This document shows positions 30,462 to 37,433 of a stretch of DNA of 37,433 nucleotides, piece after piece. The notes beneath the pieces were generated by a model. That model was not told the DNA's origin and ran no database searches. It saw nothing but the letters and a program-made list of their open reading frames with translations. The translations under genes were made by a program, and so were the position numbers. Source of the stretch: a virus; the IMG/VR virus record IMGVR_UViG_3300024262_000109, positions 1 through 37,433 of that record. The stretch is one strand, 5' to 3'. Positions within the stretch are counted from its first letter, which is position 1; every line of letters begins with the position of its first letter.

Positions 30462-32522
30462 CTATCTTTTATTTTTATCTTTAAGACCACTAAATAACCA
30501 TTCATTTGCACCATATGGATTTAGTGGGTTTGTACTATCTAATGAGATCATTGGTTTATTTTTTATTTTTTGTTTAGCACCAATTTCTTTAATATCATTT
30601 ATTGTTAGAATTGAATTAAGCATTTTTTCAGTAATACCTTTATTTTGTTTAAATCTTGCCATATCAAAATTTAAAACAAATAATCCGATTGCTAATCCCA
30701 TAATACTATCATCATGGAAACTACGCTTATGGTCAGCAACACGATTTCCAGATACTGTAACAAATGTTTTTAATTCATTTAATAATCTTATTGATCTGAT
30801 AAGAACATCCTCTAAATGAATAGCTCTCTGCATCTCAAGAATAACAGAAGGTCGATTATTTCCGATGAAGAAACCGGGAATTAAATCAACATTAATAACA
30901 TTTCCATCAGTCATTACTTTCTGCCCTTTTTTAATATAACCTTGTAATCTATCTCTTGAAGGTTTATGTGTTACTTCAGCAAAATGAACATTTTCATATC
31001 CAAACTCTAATAATTTTTCAACAGTTTGTACACCATAACCACCTGTAATATCAACAACCGCATATGCATCATTATAACGTTTTCCATATTGGTAAGCAAT
31101 TTCAGCAAGCATTTGTGGTGTTACTTTACCATAATACTCAGCAACTTGCTCAACTTTATGTCTTTTTATTTTAACCTTTTTTGTTTTACCATTCTTAGTA
31201 ACAACCCTCTCTTCAACAATCTCAATAGTTTTTAACATATTAAGTGTGGAATTATCCTCACCGTGACCCGGTGAGGCATCCAACGCCATAATATATGTTT
31301 CACCAGCTTGTGCTTCTTCAAAAATCCACATATTACCATCAAGATATTCTTGAGTGAATTCGGTTTGAACTTCATTTTCTTCAATTCTTTTAAGATATTC
31401 TTCGGAAATAAAGTTATCGCCAGAACCTAGAAATGAACAAAGTAATTCCTGCGCAACTTTACGCATATCACCATTGGCATTTCGAATTTGAGTTTCAAAC
31501 CAAGGAGAACTAGCTTCCCAACCATCATCCATTAATTGAATTCTTTGTTTATTTGATCGATTATGATCTTCTAATCTAATTTCATTAGTTTTATTTTTAT
31601 TTTTTAACCAAACTAAATCTTTATTATATCTTGGGTCGTTAAACCACCAAAGTTCAACAGCATGAAATTCATTTTTATGGTGTCTTGCACCGTCAAAAGT
31701 TTTATAAAAAACTGCATCTAAACCTGATGGTGTACTTACCATAATTGCACGACCCCCAGTTTGTAAAGTTGGTTGTGCTGAAGTCCAGAATTTATCACCC
31801 TTTTCTGCCCATGCAGTTTCATCCCAGAATAATAGTGTTGGTGTCATACCACGTAATGATTTAGATGCAAAAGCACCAAGTCTTGAATCATTATCATAGA
31901 TTTTAAGTTTCTGTGTATCCTTTAGATTCTTTTCAGTATTTCTCCCAGTTTTTGGTTTAAGCCATGTTGGGCAACTTTCGATAAAATCAACAACATCACT
32001 CATTAATTCACCAGTAGCAGTCTCCAACTTATCAGCAACAATTGCAACTTGACGATTTCGATTAAACATAACATACCAAGCGATATAAGCACAGGTTGTT
32101 GTTGAAATACCTGCCTGACGATATTTATTAGCAACAACAAATCGATGATCTTGATAACCTTTAATTAAATCTTTCTGAAAATCGAATAATTTAAAAGGTA
32201 CAATTAAACCAGCTACACCTTGAGTCTGGTCAAAAATTGTTAAATATGTTTCAATAAAATAGATTGGGTTGGTTGCACAACGAATAAACTCATCTTCTTG
32301 TTCAGGTATATTTAATTCACTTGCTTTTTTTGCAATACCAGCCTTAGTTGTGACAACAGCTTCAACACTACCCTTTTCCCTTAATTTCTTTACTAATTTC
32401 CTTAATTCTTCTTTTTGTTTTTCAACTAAAGTATTAGGTGGAATAACAGGAACGTGTTCAGGGAAATTTTCTTCCTTCTTTTTTGGCTTCTTTTTTAAAT
32501 TATCATCCGATTCAATATTCAT
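30462..32522 (-). CDS. terL: Terminase large subunit, gp17-like
   Basis: This 686-residue packaging ATPase and headful nuclease has an N-terminal ATPase with Walker A-like KYRQAGISTT (133-142; a classic terminase variant), Walker B TLLFWDE (229-235) and coupling motif MVSTPSG (261-267). The C-terminal RNase H-like nuclease has Asp415 in MALDASPG (413-419), Asp491 in VVDITGG (489-495) and Asp604/605 in FHDDSI, an arrangement matching the T4 gp17 two-metal site. Length exceeds T4 gp17 (610), mainly through a Lys/Glu-rich N-terminus and an insertion around 430-465. It is preceded by a late-type motif 12 bases upstream. No small terminase subunit was identified in the window. Confidence 0.97.
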   Translation of the reverse strand: MNIESDDNLKKKPKKKEENFPEHVPVIPPNTLVEKQKEELRKLVKKLREKGSVEAVVTTKAGIAKKASELNIPEQEDEFIRCATNPIYFIETYLTIFDQTQGVAGLIVPFKLFDFQKDLIKGYQDHRFVVANKYRQAGISTTTCAYIAWYVMFNRNRQVAIVADKLETATGELMSDVVDFIESCPTWLKPKTGRNTEKNLKDTQKLKIYDNDSRLGAFASKSLRGMTPTLLFWDETAWAEKGDKFWTSAQPTLQTGGRAIMVSTPSGLDAVFYKTFDGARHHKNEFHAVELWWFNDPRYNKDLVWLKNKNKTNEIRLEDHNRSNKQRIQLMDDGWEASSPWFETQIRNANGDMRKVAQELLCSFLGSGDNFISEEYLKRIEENEVQTEFTQEYLDGNMWIFEEAQAGETYIMALDASPGHGEDNSTLNMLKTIEIVEERVVTKNGKTKKVKIKRHKVEQVAEYYGKVTPQMLAEIAYQYGKRYNDAYAVVDITGGYGVQTVEKLLEFGYENVHFAEVTHKPSRDRLQGYIKKGQKVMTDGNVINVDLIPGFFIGNNRPSVILEMQRAIHLEDVLIRSIRLLNELKTFVTVSGNRVADHKRSFHDDSIMGLAIGLFVLNFDMARFKQNKGITEKMLNSILTINDIKEIGAKQKIKNKPMISLDSTNPLNPYGANEWLFSGLKDKNKR

Positions 32523-32534
32523 TATAATTTTTTA

Positions 32535-32545
32535 TAATAAATACT
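32535..32545 (-). promoter_or_regulatory. Late-type promoter motif for large terminase
   Basis: The minus strand reads AGTATTTATTA, 12 bases before the terminase ATG. A terminator for the upstream gene sits just before it, so terminase has its own transcript. Confidence 0.65.
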
Positions 32546-32563
32546 ATCGACATTAAAATAGCA

Positions 32564-32595
32564 AAACGGGATACATATCTTGATGTACCCCGTTT
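32564..32595 (-). terminator. Terminator of the 155-aa gene
   Basis: A stem of 7 bp (AAACGGG/CCCGTTT), one mismatch, then 5 bp (TACAT/ATGTA), with a 6-base loop. On the minus strand it is followed by TTTTGCTATTTTAAT. It lies 41 bases beyond the stop of the 155-aa gene and before the terminase promoter. Confidence 0.8.
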
Positions 32596-32636
32596 CGATT
32601 TCCTTCTCCCAAATGGTGAGATGAACATTTTTTATA

Positions 32637-33104
32637 TTAGAATTGTATAGAGGATGTTTCGATGAATTCGTTATTCCTTAATATAATATTTCTTCCAGCT
32701 AATAAATTCTTAATTTTCGTTAACGACATTCCATAATGAAATACAAGTAATGGTAAATCATCATCTTTTTCTTCAAACATTTTTTCATAATTATTAATAT
32801 CAGTTTCGCTTTCTATTTCATATGCAAGCGCATGAATTGTATGATAACCATGCATATATTCTCTATCAACGGCTTCATGTAGACAAAACAATTCAAATGA
32901 ACTTGTTTTTAAATTGAAAATTCCATTAATTAAGTCAGCACTTGGTGGCATAGCATTATCGCAAGCAGGTGTTAAGTCCCAACACCAACCTTCAACGTCA
33001 ATATTTGTTGGGTCTAACGAAAAGATAAATTCATATAATCCTTCATCTTTCGCATTATATCCAATTTTTAAGACATATATTAATTTTAATTTATCTTCAT
33101 CCAT
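32637..33104 (-). CDS. Hypothetical late protein upstream of terminase
   Basis: This is a 155-residue acidic protein of unknown family. The N-terminal strand-rich part contains KLKLIYVLKIGYNAKDEGLY, then an IDVEGWCWDLTPACDNAMPP segment with two Cys. The second half has HEAVDREYMHGYHTIHALAY and a run of aromatic and His residues. No domain was recognised, though the single-gene transcript with its own promoters and terminator suggests a defined role. It lies between the 720-aa protein and terminase. A small terminase subunit was considered, but there is no helix-turn-helix or coiled-coil supporting it. Confidence 0.45.
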   Translation of the reverse strand: MDEDKLKLIYVLKIGYNAKDEGLYEFIFSLDPTNIDVEGWCWDLTPACDNAMPPSADLINGIFNLKTSSFELFCLHEAVDREYMHGYHTIHALAYEIESETDINNYEKMFEEKDDDLPLLVFHYGMSLTKIKNLLAGRNIILRNNEFIETSSIQF

Positions 33105-33116
33105 AATATGGTTTTC

Positions 33117-33127
33117 ATATAAATACT
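33117..33127 (-). promoter_or_regulatory. Late-type promoter motif for the 155-aa gene
   Basis: The minus strand reads AGTATTTATAT, 12 bases before the start codon. A TATATTTG host-like element also lies just upstream (33136-33143), so this gene might use both polymerase programmes. Confidence 0.62.
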
Positions 33128-33146
33128 ATTGTAGACAAATATAAAT

Positions 33147-33174
33147 AAAAAAACCTGAATCTCTTCAGGTTTTT
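33147..33174 (-). terminator. Terminator of the 720-aa acidic protein gene
   Basis: A perfect 9-bp stem AAACCTGAA (33151-33159) with TTCAGGTTT (33164-33172), a 4-base loop TCTC, and a T-tract on the minus strand. It lies 10 bases past the stop of the 720-aa gene and before the next promoter. Confidence 0.85.
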
Positions 33175-33184
33175 AAATTAATCA

Positions 33185-35347
33185 TTATTTCTTTTTTTCT
33201 GGTTTATTTTTATTAAATCTAATATCAATTGTTTTATCAATCGTTCTATCAAGTTTTTTTAATACTTCAGATTTCTCATTTTCATTTAAACTTGGCTTTC
33301 TAATACCAACACGTTCTTCAAGTCTATTACGAATATATTTTCTAAGTTTTCTTTCACTTTCATTCATTGTAACATTAACACTATCCTTAGTTACCTCAAC
33401 AGTTGTAGTTTCAGCACCATCAGGTTTAGCAATACCACCACCCATTGATTCAAAACCAGCAGTCATACCCATTTCAGGTTCTTCGTGTTTCGTTAAATCT
33501 AAAACTTCTTCTTCACCACCATTGTCATCACTAACATCAAGTTTATCAACATCAATATCGACATCATCGCCTTCTTTTTCTTCATTTTCTTTCATTTCAA
33601 CTTGAGGTACGTTATCTGGACTAAGTTTCTTACCTGCTTTTTCACTAACTTTAAGTGTCACATCTTCATCAATCACTTTTTCTTCCATCATTGGTTGAAC
33701 TTCAACACTATCAACAGGGATACCTTCTTCATTAGTTCTGAATTTACTTAAATCAGCAGCACCGCTACTACCAACCTGATTTTTTATGGTTGTTAAAATA
33801 CTACTAACATTAATTGGTTCTTGACCAGCTTTAGTTGCTTGTTTATTAACAGCAGCAATTTGTTGTCCTAAATTAGCAGCGATTTTTTCAAGTTTACCAA
33901 GTGCAGCATTTTTCTCACCAGCATGGTATGTTTGTTTAACATTAGTAGCTGCTTGTCCGACAGCTTGTCCAACTTGTTGTGCTTTATCACCAACAGCTTT
34001 TCCAACAGCTTGTGCACCTTTAGCAATTCCTTGTCCAGCTTTATTTGCCATTTGACGAAGACCACCAAATAATTCATTAATTTGTACATCACGATCTTCA
34101 ACACTTGTTTCATTCATTTCTGTTGAAAATGGTTCTGCTTGATTTGCAAATTCATCGTGTCCGTATTCACCTTTAAGTTTTTCTATAATTTCTGGAGTGA
34201 TAAATAATGCAATCGCTTTAAAATCACCATCATTTTGACCTTCTTCATGACCATTTGCATACCCACTAATAAGATTAGTCATTTCTTCTTCACCACATTC
34301 TTTAATTGAATCGGCGTTATAACCTCTTGATTCTGCATATTGTGCAAAACCACCACATTCACTACATTTTTCTTCTGTAAAATCTTCTTCTTCAGCGATA
34401 CCTGATTCTTCAGAATCTTCAACATTTTGTCCCAAATCTTCAATATCTTCAGGTGGAACAACTTTAGTGATCTTTTCTGCCATTTCTTTTCTATCCTCAA
34501 TATCAATATCTGGGAATTTATCTTTAAATGCAGAAAGAAATGTATTAACATACGATTTAACTTGTGAATCAGTTAATTCTGTTTTTCTTAATGTATTGGT
34601 TAATTTACCAAGATTTTTTTCGATTTCTCTTTCTTCTTCACTTTGTGGGTCTTCAACAGCAACTTCTTCTTCATCACCTGTTGACATTTCTTCGTCACCA
34701 TCTGCTGGTGGCATATCACCCATTTCTTCACCACCTTCTGGTGGAATTCCACCTGTCTCAATACCATCACCTTCTGGTGGCATACCACCCATTTCTTCAC
34801 CACCTTCTGGTGGCATATCAGGAATAGGTTCTGCTGGTGGCATATCTTCACTACCACCTTCTGGTGGCATTTCAGGAGCAGGTTCTTCGGCAGAAACTTC
34901 AGCAGCAGCAGTTGCTGCTTCTAAATCACCTAACTTACTTTCAGCACTATCAATTTCTTGAGCAGCTTTATCTTCAGTTAGCATTACTTTCTTCTTACTA
35001 CCAGATTTATTAATTTTCATTGAATAACCTTCATTAATTGTTTGAAGAAGAAAGTTTCTATTTTTCTGAGCTTCACCCAATTTACCGTATTCAAAATTAG
35101 TTAAATTACCCAATCCACCAATATAAGCAAAATCGGCAACATTTTGGTTTTCGTTAAGGTTACCCTTTTTAATATAATATTTATGATTTTCTTTAATAAT
35201 CCCATAAGCAACACCATTTGCTGCTCTTTGAAAATCAATTAGAGTTCCTAAATTACGACTCCCTGATTCTTTTAGCGAAGTTTTATCTACGTCAGCTAAA
35301 TTTTTCATCCTGTCGAAATATGCTTCTTTTGATGTATATTTTTTCAT
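33185..35347 (-). CDS. Large acidic head-region protein with PPEGG repeats
   Basis: This is a 720-residue, highly acidic protein of unknown family. The N-terminus (MKKYTSKEAYFDRMKNLADV) is loosely similar to the leader shared by the 107- and 162-aa proteins. Residues 160-222 hold five to six (M/I)PPEGG-type repeats. Residues 328-331 are CSEC with a further Cys at 351, a possible small metal site. Residues about 430-500 form an Ala/Gly/Gln-rich helical stretch with heptad-like units (GKAVGDKAQQVGQAVGQAAT), and 660-680 has NESERKLRKYIRNRLEERVG. It contains many (L/I)-x-E sites, such as LKE, LNE and INE (102-106, 423-426). A core or internal head protein digested during maturation is the best inference from content and context. 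Confidence 0.55.
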   Translation of the reverse strand: MKKYTSKEAYFDRMKNLADVDKTSLKESGSRNLGTLIDFQRAANGVAYGIIKENHKYYIKKGNLNENQNVADFAYIGGLGNLTNFEYGKLGEAQKNRNFLLQTINEGYSMKINKSGSKKKVMLTEDKAAQEIDSAESKLGDLEAATAAAEVSAEEPAPEMPPEGGSEDMPPAEPIPDMPPEGGEEMGGMPPEGDGIETGGIPPEGGEEMGDMPPADGDEEMSTGDEEEVAVEDPQSEEEREIEKNLGKLTNTLRKTELTDSQVKSYVNTFLSAFKDKFPDIDIEDRKEMAEKITKVVPPEDIEDLGQNVEDSEESGIAEEEDFTEEKCSECGGFAQYAESRGYNADSIKECGEEEMTNLISGYANGHEEGQNDGDFKAIALFITPEIIEKLKGEYGHDEFANQAEPFSTEMNETSVEDRDVQINELFGGLRQMANKAGQGIAKGAQAVGKAVGDKAQQVGQAVGQAATNVKQTYHAGEKNAALGKLEKIAANLGQQIAAVNKQATKAGQEPINVSSILTTIKNQVGSSGAADLSKFRTNEEGIPVDSVEVQPMMEEKVIDEDVTLKVSEKAGKKLSPDNVPQVEMKENEEKEGDDVDIDVDKLDVSDDNGGEEEVLDLTKHEEPEMGMTAGFESMGGGIAKPDGAETTTVEVTKDSVNVTMNESERKLRKYIRNRLEERVGIRKPSLNENEKSEVLKKLDRTIDKTIDIRFNKNKPEKKK
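34682..34870 (-). repeat. PPEGG tandem repeat in the 720-aa protein
   Basis: A 60-residue stretch (160-222) is built from units like MPPEGGEEMGG. On the plus strand the DNA shows recurring CCTTCTGGTGG at about 34734, 34770, 34803 and 34856, with related TCTGCTGGTGG units between. Related Pro-Pro-Glu-Gly motifs occur in the portal tail. Confidence 0.75.
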
Positions 35348-35387
35348 TTTATATTTTTTTTTATGTTAATTATTTAGTTACATTTTT

Positions 35388-35398
35388 TTATAAATACT
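35388..35398 (-). promoter_or_regulatory. Late-type promoter motif for the 720-aa gene
   Basis: The minus strand reads AGTATTTATAA, 40 bases before the ATG, leaving an A-rich leader. The 82-aa gene ends 27 bases further upstream. Confidence 0.6.
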
Positions 35399-35424
35399 TA
35401 ATTAAGAACAAAAAAATGCACATA

Positions 35425-35673
35425 TTATATTATTTCCCTTTTTTCATTAATAATATTATGTTTAATGAGCATCTCATTTACTTTAGGTGTAATTAAGTTT
35501 TTTCTTAAATAATTATTTATTATTGATTGATTTGCATTCTTAATTGAAATATTTTCATTAAGATTTTTACGATTTAAATGTAAATCACTAACAATATCAT
35601 AAAACACTTTTTCTGCCTTTTTCGTTTCAACGAAAACTTTTAACTGTTCTTCTGTAACAATAATTCTTCTCAT
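35425..35673 (-). CDS. Small basic hypothetical protein
   Basis: This 82-residue protein starts MRRIIVTEEQLKVFVETKKA and is helical and Lys/Asn-rich. The opening basic strand plus TEEQL recalls many short phage proteins annotated as hypothetical. No domain was recognised. It starts 2 bases after the stop of the nucleotidyltransferase gene and is surely in the same late operon. A head or internal role is possible because the operon also encodes the protein with the capsid-targeting-like leader. Confidence 0.48.
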   Translation of the reverse strand: MRRIIVTEEQLKVFVETKKAEKVFYDIVSDLHLNRKNLNENISIKNANQSIINNYLRKNLITPKVNEMLIKHNIINEKREII

Positions 35674-35675
35674 CT

Positions 35676-36488
35676 CTAATCAATAAATTCATTTAAACTT
35701 AATTCTTGTGTGAGGAATTCATTTTTGATTTTAGTTAATCTTTCAAGAAACCCACTATTTCTTAAGACTTTAAAGACTAGGTTTTCTGTTGAATATTCAC
35801 CAAATCTATCAAGTCCTGATTGTCTATATTTTTTTATTTTATTCTTTAACGCTTCATGTTTTGTTAAAAAATCCTTTTCATTTCGATTATTCTCCAAATC
35901 TTCAATTGCATTCATTAAATCTGCCGATTTTAATTGTACGTTTGCAGTATCAATATTTATAATCTTTTTTGTTGGTCTTCTAATCCACTCATCTTTAACC
36001 AATGAATATGTTCCTGATGAATGATGTGGTTCTTCAGCATCCTGAAAATACATTTCAACATCATGTCCTTTAATTTGAATTGGAATTGTTTCTGCCCAAA
36101 GTGCTTTTTTTAATTTAAAATAATCACCAACAAATTCCTTGTTTTCAGAAATCTGATTGAAATCAAGAATAATATGAACATCTAAGTCAGAATTCTCATT
36201 ATAATTAAAGTTGGCTAAACTACCTGTTAAAATAACATCTTTAAATTTAAGGTTGTCAGCATCACAGAATTCAATAAATCTTTTAGCATTTAATAATAAA
36301 CTTTTTCGTATTTCTGATTTAATTTTATCATCAGACTCCCAGATAATTGGATTTAACGTATCATGCATTTGAATTGATGATACATCAACGGTATCTGGTT
36401 CAACAACCTCTTTCAGAGTATCTGAAACGTTGTGTTTTCTCCAATACTTACCTGACCAAAAACGTGGGGTCTTTTTAATCTCGTCCAT
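35676..36488 (-). CDS. Nucleotidyltransferase-fold protein (Pol beta superfamily)
   Basis: This is a 270-residue protein. The active-site pattern is present: Gly89-Ser90 in LTGSLANFNYN, then Asp101 and Asp103 in NSDLDVHIIL, with a third acidic residue in HDVEMYFQD (142-150, Asp143 or Glu145), matching hG(G/S)x9-13Dh(D/E)h of nucleotidyltransferases. EEPHHSSGTYSLVKDEW (152-168) is a segment I associate with a phage subgroup of this family. The C-terminal third is helical. Substrate is unknown; tRNA or small-molecule nucleotide transfer are both options. It sits between two hypothetical genes in a late operon, so it might be packaged or act late. Confidence 0.72.
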   Translation of the reverse strand: MDEIKKTPRFWSGKYWRKHNVSDTLKEVVEPDTVDVSSIQMHDTLNPIIWESDDKIKSEIRKSLLLNAKRFIEFCDADNLKFKDVILTGSLANFNYNENSDLDVHIILDFNQISENKEFVGDYFKLKKALWAETIPIQIKGHDVEMYFQDAEEPHHSSGTYSLVKDEWIRRPTKKIINIDTANVQLKSADLMNAIEDLENNRNEKDFLTKHEALKNKIKKYRQSGLDRFGEYSTENLVFKVLRNSGFLERLTKIKNEFLTQELSLNEFID

Positions 36489-36511
36489 ACTTTTATTTAA
36501 TAAATGTTAAA

Positions 36512-37000
36512 TTATTTACCAACCTTTGCCACTGCTTCAACAGGAATTTTCTTTGATGATTCGTCAATATCTTCTTCTTTATCCTCTTTCTTTTCTTCCT
36601 TATCATCATTTTTCTTCTCTTCCTTATCCTCTTCTTTATCTTCACCCTTTTTCTTATCAAAATTCCATTCTTGAAGATTTTCAACATCAACGTCATCTTC
36701 TGCTGGTACTTCAGCACCCATTTCAGGTTCTTCAGTCTCACCATGAAGTAAAGCATAAAGTTCATCAACTTTTGATGTCAATTCACTAAGTTTTTCTTCT
36801 GGAGACTTTTCTTCAGGTACTTCTTCACCAGCACCCATTTCATCTCCAACACTCATTTCTGGTGGTAATGCAACGTCATCAGTTGTTTCAACATCATCAG
36901 TACTTTCAATTTCTTCAAAACCTTCATTTAATTTAGGTTTAAATGTTTTATCGAGTCTACCCATGACTTCGAACAATCTTTCTTTACTATTTTTTTTCAT
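36512..37000 (-). CDS. Acidic head-region protein with capsid-targeting-like N-terminus
   Basis: This is a 162-residue protein. Residues 1-20 (MKKNSKERLFEVMGRLDKTF) share 12 positions with the 107-aa protein at 10235-10558, including L9-F10-E11-V12, while the remainder does not resemble it. The middle is rich in Glu, Pro and Met, and residues 116-145 are a Lys/Glu/Asp low-complexity region. Further (L/I)-x-E sites, including LNE (24-26), fit prohead-protease processing. This is the pattern of an internal or core head protein with a cleavable leader. The gene heads the late operon leading to the nucleotidyltransferase and the 82-aa protein, with a motif 35 bases upstream. Confidence 0.55.
   Translation of the reverse strand: MKKNSKERLFEVMGRLDKTFKPKLNEGFEEIESTDDVETTDDVALPPEMSVGDEMGAGEEVPEEKSPEEKLSELTSKVDELYALLHGETEEPEMGAEVPAEDDVDVENLQEWNFDKKKGEDKEEDKEEKKNDDKEEKKEDKEEDIDESSKKIPVEAVAKVGK
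36566..36655 (-). repeat. Lys/Glu/Asp low-complexity tract
   Basis: The region encodes residues 116-145 of the 162-aa protein (KKKGEDKEEDKEEKKNDDKE and following). The DNA is a nearly continuous pyrimidine-rich strand on the plus side, built of units like TTCTTCTTTATC and TCCTTATC. Confidence 0.6.
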
Positions 37001-37035
37001 ATTCTTAATTTTTACTGTTTTCGTTTTATTATTTA

Positions 37036-37046
37036 TTATAAATACT
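37036..37046 (-). promoter_or_regulatory. Late-type promoter motif for the 162-aa/nucleotidyltransferase operon
   Basis: The minus strand reads AGTATTTATAA, 35 bases before the ATG. It directly follows the stop region of the next upstream gene (stop at 37048). Confidence 0.62.
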
Positions 37047-37047
37047 A

Positions 37048-37433
37048 TTATCTATGCTTTAAGTTATATACTGCCAAAACATCTTTACGTAAAGCAGGGA
37101 TATCATTGTTTCCACTCCAATTAATTACTATCCATTTCCTCTCATGTTTACCTTTTTCATCATAAGGAATTTCCATTATTTCTTTATTGGTTAATAAAAT
37201 ATTTCTATCCACACTATATTTTTTAGATATTCTATCCTTTAATTTCTCAATAGCTTCTGGACTAAAATCCCAATTTCTACCAGTTTCTTTTGGTTGTAAA
37301 TCTTTAAATAACTCATCAGGTATTATTCTTGAATGACCCTGTGCATTTGAATCAATTAAATTATCTTCTTTTCCACCAAAAGAAAATTTAATTTCAAAAT
37401 TATCTGGTACTTCTTTACTTTGCACTAAACTAA
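37048..37433 (-). CDS. Hypothetical protein, 5' end beyond window
   Basis: The frame stays open from the stop at 37048 through the right window edge, so the N-terminus is missing. A GTG at 37425 is only a possible internal start. The visible 128 or so residues are mostly charged, with FKDLQPKETGRNWDFSPEAI, an RISKKYSVDRNILLTNKEIM segment and WIVINWSGNNDIPALRKDVL. No family was recognised. It is transcribed toward the late operon starting at 37036, and a head-region role is inferred from position only. Confidence 0.5.
   Translation of the reverse strand, partial: SLVQSKEVPDNFEIKFSFGGKEDNLIDSNAQGHSRIIPDELFKDLQPKETGRNWDFSPEAIEKLKDRISKKYSVDRNILLTNKEIMEIPYDEKGKHERKWIVINWSGNNDIPALRKDVLAVYNLKHR

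Noticed and set aside
32605-32621. A short hairpin (TCTC/GAGA with inner pairs) next to the 155-aa gene stop
   Set aside because: Only six pairs around a tiny loop; the longer stem just beyond it (32564-32595) already explains termination.
33117-33127. Reading the late motifs as T4 late promoters (TATAAATACTATT) facing away from their genes
   Set aside because: On both strands the motif orientation tracks the downstream gene in the GTATTTAT sense, and the T4 reading would drive antisense RNA into neighbouring genes. It was therefore treated as a reversed, gene-directed motif.
34682-34870. A CRISPR-like or direct-repeat array
   Set aside because: The repeats are in frame, vary codon by codon and encode PPEGG units; there are no uniform repeats with unique spacers.
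34467-34961. A Ser/Pro/Gly-rich 164-residue plus-strand frame opposite the 720-aa protein
   Set aside because: It is an artefact of the PPEGG repeats read backward, with no supported start or promoter.

Overview
This window is an AT-rich segment (no computed figure; A/T dominate throughout) of a large contractile-tailed phage with a T4-type head and neck module. Support comes from a gp18-like tail sheath start at the left edge, gp15-, gp14- and gp13-like neck/tail-completion candidates, and a gp23-like major capsid protein with a prohead scaffold, a gp21-type prohead protease, a gp20-like portal and a gp17-like large terminase. A Bacteroidota (Flavobacteria-like) host is inferred from three signs: host-type promoter elements of the TAnnTTTG class, A-rich start-codon contexts without an obvious Shine-Dalgarno sequence, and a secreted protein with a Bacteroidota-looking signal peptide. 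The exact phage is not identified.

Layout, left to right. 1-1212 (-): tail sheath, cut by the window edge. 1500-5628 (+): three tail/baseplate-type proteins of uncertain role. 5613-6377 (-): gp15-like tail completion protein. 6452-9641 (+): a tightly packed early/nucleotide-metabolism operon (KTSC protein, dUTPase, thymidylate synthase and small proteins). 9677-12408 (-): neck operon (gp13-like, gp14-like and two unknowns). 13009 and neighbours, 12512-15400 (+): an early operon with a UvrD-like helicase and a SLOG/DUF2493 protein. 15397-16378 (-): a membrane coiled-coil protein and a secreted protein. 16436-17905 (-): a Mom-like DNA-modification acyltransferase fused to a GIY-YIG homing endonuclease. 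17986-22044 (-): major capsid protein, scaffold and protease. 22155-27573 (+): a 1524-residue baseplate hub-like protein and a tail lysozyme. 27565-37433 (-): a core-like protein, portal, large terminase, an unknown, a 720-residue acidic repeat protein, two further small proteins, a nucleotidyltransferase and a 5'-truncated gene.

Regulation is unusually readable. Sixteen sites with core GTATTTAT, always in the same orientation relative to the gene, lie just upstream of structural and other late genes on both strands. This core is the exact reverse complement of the T4 late promoter core (TATAAATAC). The early operons and the Mom fusion instead have a host-like TATATTTG/TATATTTA element. Strong hairpin terminators follow the capsid gene, the 155-aa gene and the 720-aa gene, and lie between convergent genes.

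The strongest candidates for something new are the Mom/GIY-YIG fusion, the reversed T4-like late promoter motif, and a shared N-terminal leader with an LFE motif on head-region proteins that may be a capsid-targeting sequence. No tRNA gene, CRISPR array or insertion sequence was seen. The largest gene-free stretch is 1213-1499.
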